A model generated the notes under the pieces. It was not told the DNA's origin. It worked only from the letters and a program-made list of their open reading frames with translations, and made no database searches. Shown here one piece after another: positions 1 to 5,784 of a stretch of 6,513 bases of DNA. The DNA lies in contig JAIRMK010000167.1 of NCBI GenBank assembly GCA_031258755.1, forward strand, positions 1 through 6,513, written 5' to 3'. The stretch comes from Prevotellaceae bacterium. Lineage in GTDB: Bacteria > Bacteroidota > Bacteroidia > Bacteroidales > UBA932. Positions within the stretch are counted from its first letter, which is position 1, and every line of letters begins with the position of its first letter. The position numbers and the translations under genes were made by a program.

Positions 1-1
1 G

Positions 2-1129
2 GTAGTCTATGCGGATAATCTCAATGCAGGGACTGCCACGGTGACGATTACCGGCGCAGGTAATTATGACGGCGCCACCGACGTAACTTTTAACATACTG
101 AAAGCAGATCAAACGATTAGTTTTCCCGACATACCGGATTTGTTATTGATTAACGGCCCATACCGCCTTCAGGCTACGGCCACATCCGGATTGCCTGTGA
201 CCTATACCAGCAGTAATCCCGCCATAGCAGATATAGGAAGCGACGGTGTAACGTTGTTGTTAAAGGACTTCGGACCGATAACCGTTACGGCAAGCCAGCA
301 AGGAGACAATAATTACAACCCTGCGCCTCCCGTACAAAAACAAGTGAACGTAGTGGAAAGTGGTAATACAGCCGCAAGTGTTACCGTATTCGGTGCGAAA
401 TTTGATGCGGTAAACAGCCGGTATGTCATGAATTGTAGCGAAAATTCCGTAACCGTGATTGTAGAACCCGAAGACTATACTGCGCGGGTTTATTATAACA
501 ATGTTCTTGGGCCTGTATTTTCCGTAACAAAACCAACCGGTGTGCATAGCATCACTTATACGGTGAAGTCGGGAGCAAAAGAGCAGATCTATACCCTCGA
601 AATTGCCAAGCCTTTTAAATTTGATGATGTGGTGAAAATGAGGTGGGACAATACCTTGACGGTAATCAATAATCCGGCCAACAACGGTGGTTTTCATTTT
701 ACTTCATTCGTCTGGTATGGTGACGGACGGTTAATTACTGCCAACCAGTCATTCTCGGCGGGCAATACCGGCCAAACGATAGATCCTGCGATTAGTTATC
801 ATGTCGCATTGGAAGCAGATGAATATACCGGCGCCTTAAACACGTGCCCCTCTTTGATAGCGTTGCGGCACAGCGCGGCGGATATGGTAGCCTATCCTAA
901 CCCTGCGCAAAGCAACGGCTTTGTATTTGTGGAAATCAATATGGACGAAGCGCAACTCGACCACGCTGAAATCGAAATATTCAATATCGTAGGCGTGTCA
1001 GTGGGTAAAGTGAGGGTGGCAGGACAGATTACTCCGGTTAACATGTCCTCTTTACCCACAGGCGTGTACCTGTTGAACCTGAGAGGGAAGAAGGATTTAA
1101 ACAAAATAGTAAAGGTCGTAGTACAATAA
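2..1129 (+). CDS. Secreted modular protein with T9SS type A C-terminal sorting domain (5' end missing)
   Basis: The 3' part of a large cell-surface or secreted protein; the frame is open from base 2, so the true start lies upstream and 375 residues are visible. The visible order is: residues 1-33, the end of an MBG-type repeat (NAGTATVTITGAGNY); 34-119, a bacterial Ig-like segment (TYTSSNPAIADI, then ASQQGDNNYNPA); about 124-204, a cadherin-like beta-sandwich; about 205-285, an unassigned segment beginning FDDVVKMRW with a late CP; and 294-375, a T9SS sorting domain. The sorting domain shows the usual YPNP start, IFNIVG, LPTGVYLL and a C-terminal KIVKVVVQ. In the family this domain directs export through the type IX system, after which it is normally cleaved, with the cargo released or anchored to the surface. 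No enzymatic domain is visible; a role in adhesion or as a structural surface protein is inference. The next gene follows after 19 bases on the same strand. The family call is firm, the function is unknown. Confidence 0.88.
   Translation, partial: VVYADNLNAGTATVTITGAGNYDGATDVTFNILKADQTISFPDIPDLLLINGPYRLQATATSGLPVTYTSSNPAIADIGSDGVTLLLKDFGPITVTASQQGDNNYNPAPPVQKQVNVVESGNTAASVTVFGAKFDAVNSRYVMNCSENSVTVIVEPEDYTARVYYNNVLGPVFSVTKPTGVHSITYTVKSGAKEQIYTLEIAKPFKFDDVVKMRWDNTLTVINNPANNGGFHFTSFVWYGDGRLITANQSFSAGNTGQTIDPAISYHVALEADEYTGALNTCPSLIALRHSAADMVAYPNPAQSNGFVFVEINMDEAQLDHAEIEIFNIVGVSVGKVRVAGQITPVNMSSLPTGVYLLNLRGKKDLNKIVKVVVQ
881..1126 (+). other. T9SS type A C-terminal sorting domain (segment of the preceding gene)
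   Basis: About 82 residues ending the secreted protein. It begins with DMVAYPNPA, the characteristic Y/V-PNP entry motif, continues with the strand motif EIEIFNIVGV, then SSLPTGVYLLNL, and finishes with basic and hydrophobic KDLNKIVKVVVQ. This order and length match the type A sorting signal of Bacteroidota (Por secretion system C-terminal domain). It implies that the organism has a working T9SS, although no Por or Gld core component of that system is in this window. Confidence 0.9.
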
Positions 1130-1148
1130 TTAAAATGAATGTACAAAA

Positions 1149-2081
1149 ATGAAAAAACACCTGTTCATACTGTCTGTGGCTATTTTTGCCTGTGGTATTT
1201 TATCCGGGCAATCTAATTCAAATACACAGCCGGTTGTAAAACATGAATATACTGTTTACGCCGGAGGCGGACTGTCAACGTTGCGCTATCAATCTGCAAT
1301 AGCTTCTTGTTCGGGTATGGCCGGCGGACTGCTGGGGGCCGGTTACCGGTTCTTTTTTACGAAAAACTTTGGGTTTGGCGCCGGATTGGAACTCTCTTTT
1401 TATAATGCCAAAGGGTTAATCGGCGATTATTCGTATCTCGAACAGGCGAAAGACTACGAGGGCGCCAATTTTGAATTTCGCACAACCCTGCGTGACTATG
1501 TGGAAAGAGAAAGTGTGACGATGTGTAATATTCCGGTGATGCTCCGTTACAGGGGTGATCCCGAAAGAAACACATTTTATTTTGCCGTGGGAGGAAAATT
1601 AAGCATCCCGGTGTCCGGAAAATATAGAATAGTGGGAGGCACCTCTTCTAATTCGGGGTATTATGCCGAAGAAAACTATGAATATACCGAACAGAAATTT
1701 ATGGGATTCGGTTCTTTTCCCGAATTCGGCGATCAGGAAATTAAACTCACAACCACGCTCATTTTGGCTGCGGAAGCCGGCGTGAGCTGGCGCTTACAAT
1801 ACCTCTTATTGTATACCGGCGTCTATGTCGATTATGGTTTCAAGAAAAATATGGTGAAAAGAAGCGGTGAATTAATAGCTTCCTACAATCGCGATAATCC
1901 GGCCATGGGGAGCATGCTCACTTCTCAGTACAGGCTTCCCGATGGAAGCCGGGAAAGCATCGTTAAGGAAGACGTGCTGCCTGTGGCGGTGGGGCTTAAA
2001 GTAGGCGTAACGCTTGGACATGGCCGTAAGAAAGAAAAGTACGGAAATTATGACCATGCGCCTGTCTTCAGGGGAAAATAA
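1149..2081 (+). CDS. Probable outer-membrane beta-barrel protein
   Basis: A 310-residue protein with a Sec signal peptide: basic MKKH, hydrophobic LFILSVAIFACGIL, and a likely signal peptidase I site around LSGQ-SN. The mature part is rich in glycine and aromatics with alternating amphipathic strands typical of Bacteroidota barrels: EYTVYAGGGLSTLRYQ, GAGYRFFFTKNFGFGAGLELSFY, IPVMLRYRG, FYFAVGGKLSIPVSGKY and, late on, VAVGLKVGVTLG. The tail after about residue 290 is charged (GRKKEKYGNYDH), so the barrel does not end on the classical terminal aromatic. The ATG at 1149 is chosen because it gives the complete signal peptide. The gene follows the T9SS-exported protein by 19 bases with no terminator, so the two are likely co-transcribed, and this protein could be a surface partner for that cargo (inference). 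The specific role is unknown; a PorT-like or OmpW-like barrel are alternatives. No OmpA peptidoglycan-binding domain is present. Confidence 0.72.
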   Translation: MKKHLFILSVAIFACGILSGQSNSNTQPVVKHEYTVYAGGGLSTLRYQSAIASCSGMAGGLLGAGYRFFFTKNFGFGAGLELSFYNAKGLIGDYSYLEQAKDYEGANFEFRTTLRDYVERESVTMCNIPVMLRYRGDPERNTFYFAVGGKLSIPVSGKYRIVGGTSSNSGYYAEENYEYTEQKFMGFGSFPEFGDQEIKLTTTLILAAEAGVSWRLQYLLLYTGVYVDYGFKKNMVKRSGELIASYNRDNPAMGSMLTSQYRLPDGSRESIVKEDVLPVAVGLKVGVTLGHGRKKEKYGNYDHAPVFRGK

Positions 2082-2084
2082 ACA

Positions 2085-4325
2085 CTATTTTGCGTATTTC
2101 CGCTTCCGGAAATAAAGAAATATACCGCCCGACACCAACACCAATCCAACAGGCAATAAGGTGTTCAGCGTAATCCAATATGTGCGGCGGGTTGTTATTT
2201 CCTGTTTGCTGAGCAGCCGCAATGTCCACTCCCGCCGGCGGGTTTGCATGATTTCATTGTCGTCGAGCAAATAAAGCAGCATATTTTTTACCAAACCCTT
2301 ATTGCCAAACTGTACATTTGTGTACCGGTCGAAACCCAATGGCACAATACGTGTGTCGTCTGCACGATAAATCACTTCATTGCGGATGATATCGCCGTCG
2401 GCCACTACAATCATTTTTGTGGGCTTGCTTTTTGCCATGAAGTCGAAAGGCCGTCCATTGTTGTAATGACTGTGTGCACGGTGTTCGAAAGCCGATGGGA
2501 ACGTCCCTTCCATGAGCATGGCCACCGGAAGAAACGACTGTGGATAGTGCTCCGGCGAAACTTGCCGGTTGACGTCGGCCAAGCTGATGCGCAGGGGAAC
2601 AGTCTGGGCGCGGCTGTACTGCGAGGTGTGCAGTAATACGGTTTTATGCACTTCGCTGTTGCGGTTCACTGTATCCATGCTGCTCGGATATTCCGATTTA
2701 ATGAGGTTCAGCCCGCGTGTAATACCATTAGTGGCGGGCGGCGTGAGCAGGGGATAATAAGTCCACGGTGCGGGTTTGAAGTTGGTCGTCTGCCCGGCCG
2801 GCGCAATATTCACAGGAAGAAAAGAACATTGCAGGTCTTGCAGTACATCGGGATTGAGGCGCACGCCATACTTGAACAGTTGGTCATCGAGGTGGTGTGC
2901 GCAAGCCAGCGCAAAAGTATAGTGCCCATTTGCCAAACTGTCGTGGTGTACATGCACGGCGTCGAGAAACCATGCCGTTCGTCCGCCCTGCATGATATAC
3001 TGGTCGAGCGCCAGCTTGTCCGCGTCATTCCACGCCTGCATGGGCTTTGCCACAATTACGAGGTCGTACCGGTTCAATATGCCTACACGTCCCGCCAAGT
3101 TAATGCGGTCGATGTGACTGAACGGCGCTAATTCTTTGCTGATATCGCCTGCTTCATATTCGTTAAGCTCGCCGTGTCCTTCCACAAAAGCAATTTGCCA
3201 TGGCTGTTCCCGGCCGGTCAGCTTGATGGCGTTGAGCAATTCGTATTCCACATTTTCCTGCGCCAGCAGGATGTTTGCTTCGGGATCGCTTTGTGCATCC
3301 TGCTGTATGAAGTTCACCGCTATTTCACGAGTTTCTATGTGCGTGGTGTCGCCGTCCGTCACAGGTACGGCGCAACTGATGAGCGCTCCGGGGAACAAAA
3401 CCCTCTCGGTAGTGCGGCCGCCGGCGTGTTCCTGTACAATAAACGGAACCAGCCCATGGTTTTGCAGTGAAGCGTAAATCAGATCTAAATCGTGGGCGTC
3501 GCCGCCGGTCTCTTCCGCTATGTCGATAAACTTATACTGGATACGGTTTCCGGCATATACTTTCAACTCGTCAAGCGTTTCCTTAATGGTGGCTTGCAGT
3601 TTTTTCACCTGTACCGGCATGTCGCCGTCCAGAAATATTTCGACGTAAAACGAAGTTTCTAAATTTTTCACTGTTTGTTTGCTGACGTCCGACAACGTGT
3701 AGCGCTTGTCGGACGTAAGGTCGATGCGGAAAAGAACATGTTGCATGACAATATTCAACAGCACTAACGCCACGATAAACCCGGCCATGCGTAATCCGCT
3801 TTTTAACCTTTTATTGCCCAGCACTAATTTTGTGCCGCCGGCAAATACCGCAATAACACTTGCAAAATATAACACGTCGCGCAAATCTATCACGCCGCGG
3901 CTGATTGACTTGTAATGCTCATTGATGCCCAGCTGCAGGATAAACCGGTCGAGTGGGGCGAAGATGTTTAGCTGAGCAAGTCCGTCGAAGCCGGTGTAGA
4001 AGAAAAAGCAAAGCACCGCGGCCATCAGGTACGCCACAATTTGATTGGCGGTGATGGATGAGGCGAAAATGCCAATGGCGGCATACACGGCCGAAAGGAA
4101 CAACAGCCCGATGTAAGAGCCCCAAGCGCCGCCCATATCCATATTCCCTACAGGATTTCCCATTGCGTATATGCTGTATACATATACCAAGGTAGGAAGC
4201 AAGGCGCACAAGGCTAACGCCACTGTGGCTAAATATTTTCCGATAATCAGTTGCGAGTGCGTGAGGGGCTTGGTGAGCAATAATTCCAGTGTGCCCGATT
4301 TTTTTTCTTCCGCAAAACTGCGCAT
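2085..4325 (-). CDS. gldG: GldF (C-terminal part)-GldG fusion, gliding-type ABC transporter membrane/auxiliary protein
   Basis: A 746-residue frame. Residues 1-170 are the GldF ABC-2 permease from its conserved MRSFAEEKKSGTLELLLTKP motif onward, with membrane segments at about 33-55, 71-92, 96-113 and 152-169, and the family's SRGVIDLRDVLYF. After a short basic linker (NKRLKSGLR) a GldG protein begins: a membrane anchor at about 182-199, the GldG entry motif RIDLTSDKRYTLS, a large periplasmic domain (about 210-715), a final membrane helix at about 719-740 and the basic RKRKYAK tail. GldF, GldG and the ATPase GldA form an ABC complex needed for gliding in Flavobacterium johnsoniae; elsewhere the substrate and role are unclear. 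The two are separate genes in F. johnsoniae but form one frame here. The ATG at 4325 is not a natural GldF start: the first ~68 GldF residues are encoded upstream in another frame (from 4530). GldG alone could start at the internal ATG 3788. No GldA is in the window. The stop is 3 bases from the convergent barrel gene. Confidence 0.85.
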   Translation of the reverse strand: MRSFAEEKKSGTLELLLTKPLTHSQLIIGKYLATVALALCALLPTLVYVYSIYAMGNPVGNMDMGGAWGSYIGLLFLSAVYAAIGIFASSITANQIVAYLMAAVLCFFFYTGFDGLAQLNIFAPLDRFILQLGINEHYKSISRGVIDLRDVLYFASVIAVFAGGTKLVLGNKRLKSGLRMAGFIVALVLLNIVMQHVLFRIDLTSDKRYTLSDVSKQTVKNLETSFYVEIFLDGDMPVQVKKLQATIKETLDELKVYAGNRIQYKFIDIAEETGGDAHDLDLIYASLQNHGLVPFIVQEHAGGRTTERVLFPGALISCAVPVTDGDTTHIETREIAVNFIQQDAQSDPEANILLAQENVEYELLNAIKLTGREQPWQIAFVEGHGELNEYEAGDISKELAPFSHIDRINLAGRVGILNRYDLVIVAKPMQAWNDADKLALDQYIMQGGRTAWFLDAVHVHHDSLANGHYTFALACAHHLDDQLFKYGVRLNPDVLQDLQCSFLPVNIAPAGQTTNFKPAPWTYYPLLTPPATNGITRGLNLIKSEYPSSMDTVNRNSEVHKTVLLHTSQYSRAQTVPLRISLADVNRQVSPEHYPQSFLPVAMLMEGTFPSAFEHRAHSHYNNGRPFDFMAKSKPTKMIVVADGDIIRNEVIYRADDTRIVPLGFDRYTNVQFGNKGLVKNMLLYLLDDNEIMQTRRREWTLRLLSKQEITTRRTYWITLNTLLPVGLVLVSGGIFLYFRKRKYAK
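2095..2114. terminator. Weak hairpin at the end of gldG, possible transcription stop between convergent genes
   Basis: A perfect 8-base stem, TATTTCCG (2095-2102) with CGGAAATA (2107-2114) and a 4-base loop, lies 13 bases after the stop codon of the plus-strand barrel gene and inside the last codons of gldG. The two convergent genes have only 3 bases between stops, so any terminator for the plus-strand transcript must lie within gldG. There is no U-tract after the stem in the plus direction, and only moderately T-rich sequence in the minus direction, so it is a weak candidate. It may be chance. Confidence 0.25.
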
Positions 4326-4530
4326 TAACCGCCGGAATGAGAAACAGAAAAATCCATGGCGCCATGGTGAACAGCGTATTCAAATCGGCGTAACCATTGT
4401 CGAGTACGTTAAACTCGCCGGGACCCAGCCACATGAACCAGGCATTGGTCAACAGAAATATGACCAGCGCCAGATAGCCCATTAAGGAGGAGAAAAAAGC
4501 GCGAATTTCTTTAACGAACAGAACGTACAT
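3919..4530 (-). pseudogene. gldF: GldF N-terminal fragment, frameshifted
   Basis: A 203-residue frame of which only the first 68 residues are meaningful. Those match the start of a GldF permease: MYVLFVKEIRAFFSS, membrane helix SLMGYLALVIFLLTNAWFMW, then GEFNVLDNGYADLNTLFTMAPW and helix IFLFLIPAV. In GldF the next residues are a Thr and then MRSF..EEKK-GT. Here the frame instead runs on as NAQFCGRKKIG and an arginine/histidine-rich tail with no membrane character, while the proper continuation is read from the ATG at 4325, one base out of phase. Everything from 4326 down to 3919 in this frame is therefore out-of-frame translation. The 68 residues plus about 170 in the other frame give about 240, the usual GldF length. 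The ATG at 4530 is a convincing native start, 27 bases after the lpxB stop. The cause may be a real mutation, recoding or a sequence error. Confidence 0.8.
4309..4330 (-). other. Frameshift site in gldF, with nearby A8 homopolymer
   Basis: Read on the minus strand, the upstream frame ends ...GCG GTT and the downstream frame resumes at ATG CGC AGT, with a lone A (4326) between. Family alignment from memory expects one Thr codon (ACN) at this place, so the simplest reading is a loss of two bases (net +1 shift). About 14 bases further on, the same strand has eight consecutive A (GAAGAAAAAAAATCG), a slippage-prone tract. Loss of one A there would also return a ribosome that began at 4530 to the GldF frame, with about nine altered residues. 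Confidence 0.75.
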
Positions 4531-4534
4531 ACTT

Positions 4535-4562
4535 AGTTAAGAGTTAAGAGTTATGAGTTAAT
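4535..4562. repeat. Four tandem 7-base repeats at the lpxB/gldF junction
   Basis: On the plus strand the units are AGTTAAG (4535-4541), AGTTAAG (4542-4548), AGTTATG (4549-4555) and AGTTAAT (4556-4562); units 3 and 4 each differ from the first by one base. The array fills almost all of the 27-base gap between lpxB and gldF, and its last unit contains the lpxB stop codon (TAA on the minus strand). It contains no hairpin and no recognisable promoter. It looks like a short microsatellite that could vary in copy number; any regulatory role is speculation. Confidence 0.8.
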
Positions 4563-5679
4563 TGGTCACATTGCACATCAGCTTTGCTACCCGCTGCGAG
4601 GCGCCGCGTTCGCCCATCATGGCGCGGAGTTGGTCATACTGTGCCAACACGGTTGGCCGCTTTGCGCCTCCGGGAAGAATGGCCGACAATTCGCTTTGAA
4701 GATTTTTTTCATTCATGTCGTGCTGTATCAATTCCGTGACTACCGGCGCATCCATAATCAGGTTTACCAGCGAGATATATTTTGTCCTTACCAGACGTTT
4801 GGCCACCTGATATGAAATTTCGTTGCCGCCGTAGCATACTACTTGCGGCACACCAATCAATGCTGCTTCGAGCGTAGCTGTGCCCGATGCTACGATAGCC
4901 GCCGTGGCTTGCGCCAGCAATTCGCAGGTTTGGTTATACACGATGCTGAAAAGGTCGTTGTGCAGGTATTTTTTATATTGCGCTTCGTCAATGGAGGGCG
5001 CGCCGGCCACCACAAAGCGGTAATCGGGGAACTGTTTTGCCAGAAACAATATCCGCGGCAACACGTAATTAATTTCCATCATCCGGCTTCCCGGCAGCAC
5101 CGCCACAACAGGCTTGTCGGGCAGTTTATTCCGTTCGATAAATGTGTGGAACGTTTCCTTTTGTGCCAACCGTTCGCCAATGCTATCGACCAACGGGTTG
5201 CCGGCATAACAGGCATCAATATTCCACCTTTTGAAATAATCTACTTCAAAAGGAAAAATGATGAATAATTTATCTACATATTTTTTCAGGCGGTGCACCC
5301 GCTTTTCTTTCCAAGCCCACACTTTCGGCGCAATGTAATAAAACACTTTTATGCCGTGTTGTTTGGCGAATTTCGCCATACGGAGATTGAAGCCCGGATA
5401 ATCAATCAAAATCAGCACATCCGGGCGGTGTGCGAGGATGTCTTTTTTGCAGAAGCGGATGTTACGCAGTACGGTGCGGAGTTTGGACAGTACCTCAAGG
5501 AAACCCATCACCGCTGTATCTTTGTAGTGCTTTACGAGATTGCCGTCTCCTTGCGCCGCCATCAGGTCGCCGCCCCAGAAGCGGAACTGCGCGGCGCTAT
5601 CGGCCTGTCTTAATCCGCGCATCAGGTTGCTTCCGTGCAAGTCGCCCGACGCTTCGCCCGCTATGAGGTAATAGTTCAT
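4558..5679 (-). CDS. lpxB: Lipid-A-disaccharide synthase LpxB
   Basis: A glycosyltransferase of family GT19, 373 residues, the usual length. It joins UDP-2,3-diacylglucosamine to lipid X to give lipid A disaccharide 1-phosphate, at the cytoplasmic face of the inner membrane. The family landmarks occur in order: YYLIAGEASGD (residues 3-13), FWGGDLM (34-40), IDYPGFNLR (92-100), PKVWAWK (118-124), IFPFEVDYF (141-149), YAGNPLVD (158-165), VLPGSR (194-199, Arg199 probably matching the essential E. coli Arg201), and the UDP-binding SGTATLEAAL (265-274). The ATG at 5679 is chosen because it places the conserved GEASGD motif at residue 8, as in relatives. The gene is complete with no frame problems. 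gldF follows after 27 bases without a terminator, so the two may share a transcript. A Bacteroidota-type -7 element ends only 4 bases before the start, suggesting an mRNA with little or no leader. Its own right-hand neighbour, gap, is insulated by a terminator. Confidence 0.97.
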   Translation of the reverse strand: MNYYLIAGEASGDLHGSNLMRGLRQADSAAQFRFWGGDLMAAQGDGNLVKHYKDTAVMGFLEVLSKLRTVLRNIRFCKKDILAHRPDVLILIDYPGFNLRMAKFAKQHGIKVFYYIAPKVWAWKEKRVHRLKKYVDKLFIIFPFEVDYFKRWNIDACYAGNPLVDSIGERLAQKETFHTFIERNKLPDKPVVAVLPGSRMMEINYVLPRILFLAKQFPDYRFVVAGAPSIDEAQYKKYLHNDLFSIVYNQTCELLAQATAAIVASGTATLEAALIGVPQVVCYGGNEISYQVAKRLVRTKYISLVNLIMDAPVVTELIQHDMNEKNLQSELSAILPGGAKRPTVLAQYDQLRAMMGERGASQRVAKLMCNVTN

Positions 5680-5683
5680 AGTA

Positions 5684-5691
5684 CAAATATA
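5684..5691 (-). promoter_or_regulatory. Candidate lpxB promoter, -7 element TATATTTG
   Basis: The minus strand reads TATATTTG, a full match to the Bacteroidota -7 consensus TAnnTTTG, followed by TACT and then the lpxB ATG at 5679. A weak -33-like TTTC lies 18 bases upstream of it. With transcription normally beginning a few bases after the -7 box, the start site would fall at or next to the ATG, giving a leaderless or nearly leaderless message. The -33 match is imperfect (TTTG expected), so the call rests mainly on the -7 box and its place. Confidence 0.55.
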
Positions 5692-5734
5692 GGCATATTA
5701 GTTGAAAGTGAAAAGCGGGGAGCGTTAAGAAACT

Positions 5735-5760
5735 AAATGCGGGGCTTTAGCCCCGCATTT
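5735..5760 (-). terminator. Rho-independent terminator of the GAPDH gene
   Basis: A perfect inverted repeat, AAATGCGGGGCT (5735-5746) and AGCCCCGCATTT (5749-5760), forms an 11-base GC-rich stem with a TTTA-type loop, 25 bases past the GAPDH stop codon. In the minus direction it is followed by a T-rich ATTTAGTTTCTT; in the plus direction it is followed by a TTTTTAT run, so it could work both ways. It separates gap from lpxB. Confidence 0.82.
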
Positions 5761-5784
5761 TTATACTGTATATGTGTAATTGTG

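Larger units (their letters stand above)
5680..5784. other. Intergenic region between lpxB and gap
   Basis: This 105-base stretch is the only intergenic gap of note. It holds the lpxB -7 box next to the lpxB start and the GAPDH terminator hairpin near its right end. The bases between (about 5692-5734) show nothing recognisable beyond the weak -33-like site; no small ORF or RNA gene was seen. Confidence 0.7.

Noticed and set aside
41..43. GTG as the start of the first gene
   Set aside because: The same frame is open back to base 2 and continues a recognisable repeat (NAGTATVTITGAGNY), so this is an internal Val codon of a gene truncated by the window.
1135..1152. Five-codon ORF (ATG AAT GTA CAA AAA TGA) overlapping the barrel gene start
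   Set aside because: It ends in an ATGA overlap that could couple translation, but it is too short and A-rich to distinguish from chance.
1182..1196. Lipoprotein signal (IFAC) in the barrel protein
   Set aside because: The -2 residue is Phe, unlike a normal lipobox, and a good signal peptidase I site follows; the mature protein looks like a barrel.
2244..3477. Several plus-strand open frames opposite gldG, and others opposite lpxB and gap
   Set aside because: They overlap well-conserved minus-strand genes, have atypical compositions and no recognisable motifs; they are antisense shadows.
3919..4326. A genuine Arg/His-rich C-terminal domain on the 203-residue frame
   Set aside because: The other frame over the same bases encodes well-conserved GldF helices and motifs; the Arg/His-rich reading is an out-of-frame artefact.
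4535..4562. CRISPR or phage attachment site
   Set aside because: The units are 7 bases, directly abutting with no spacers and no integrase or cas gene nearby; it is a simple tandem repeat.
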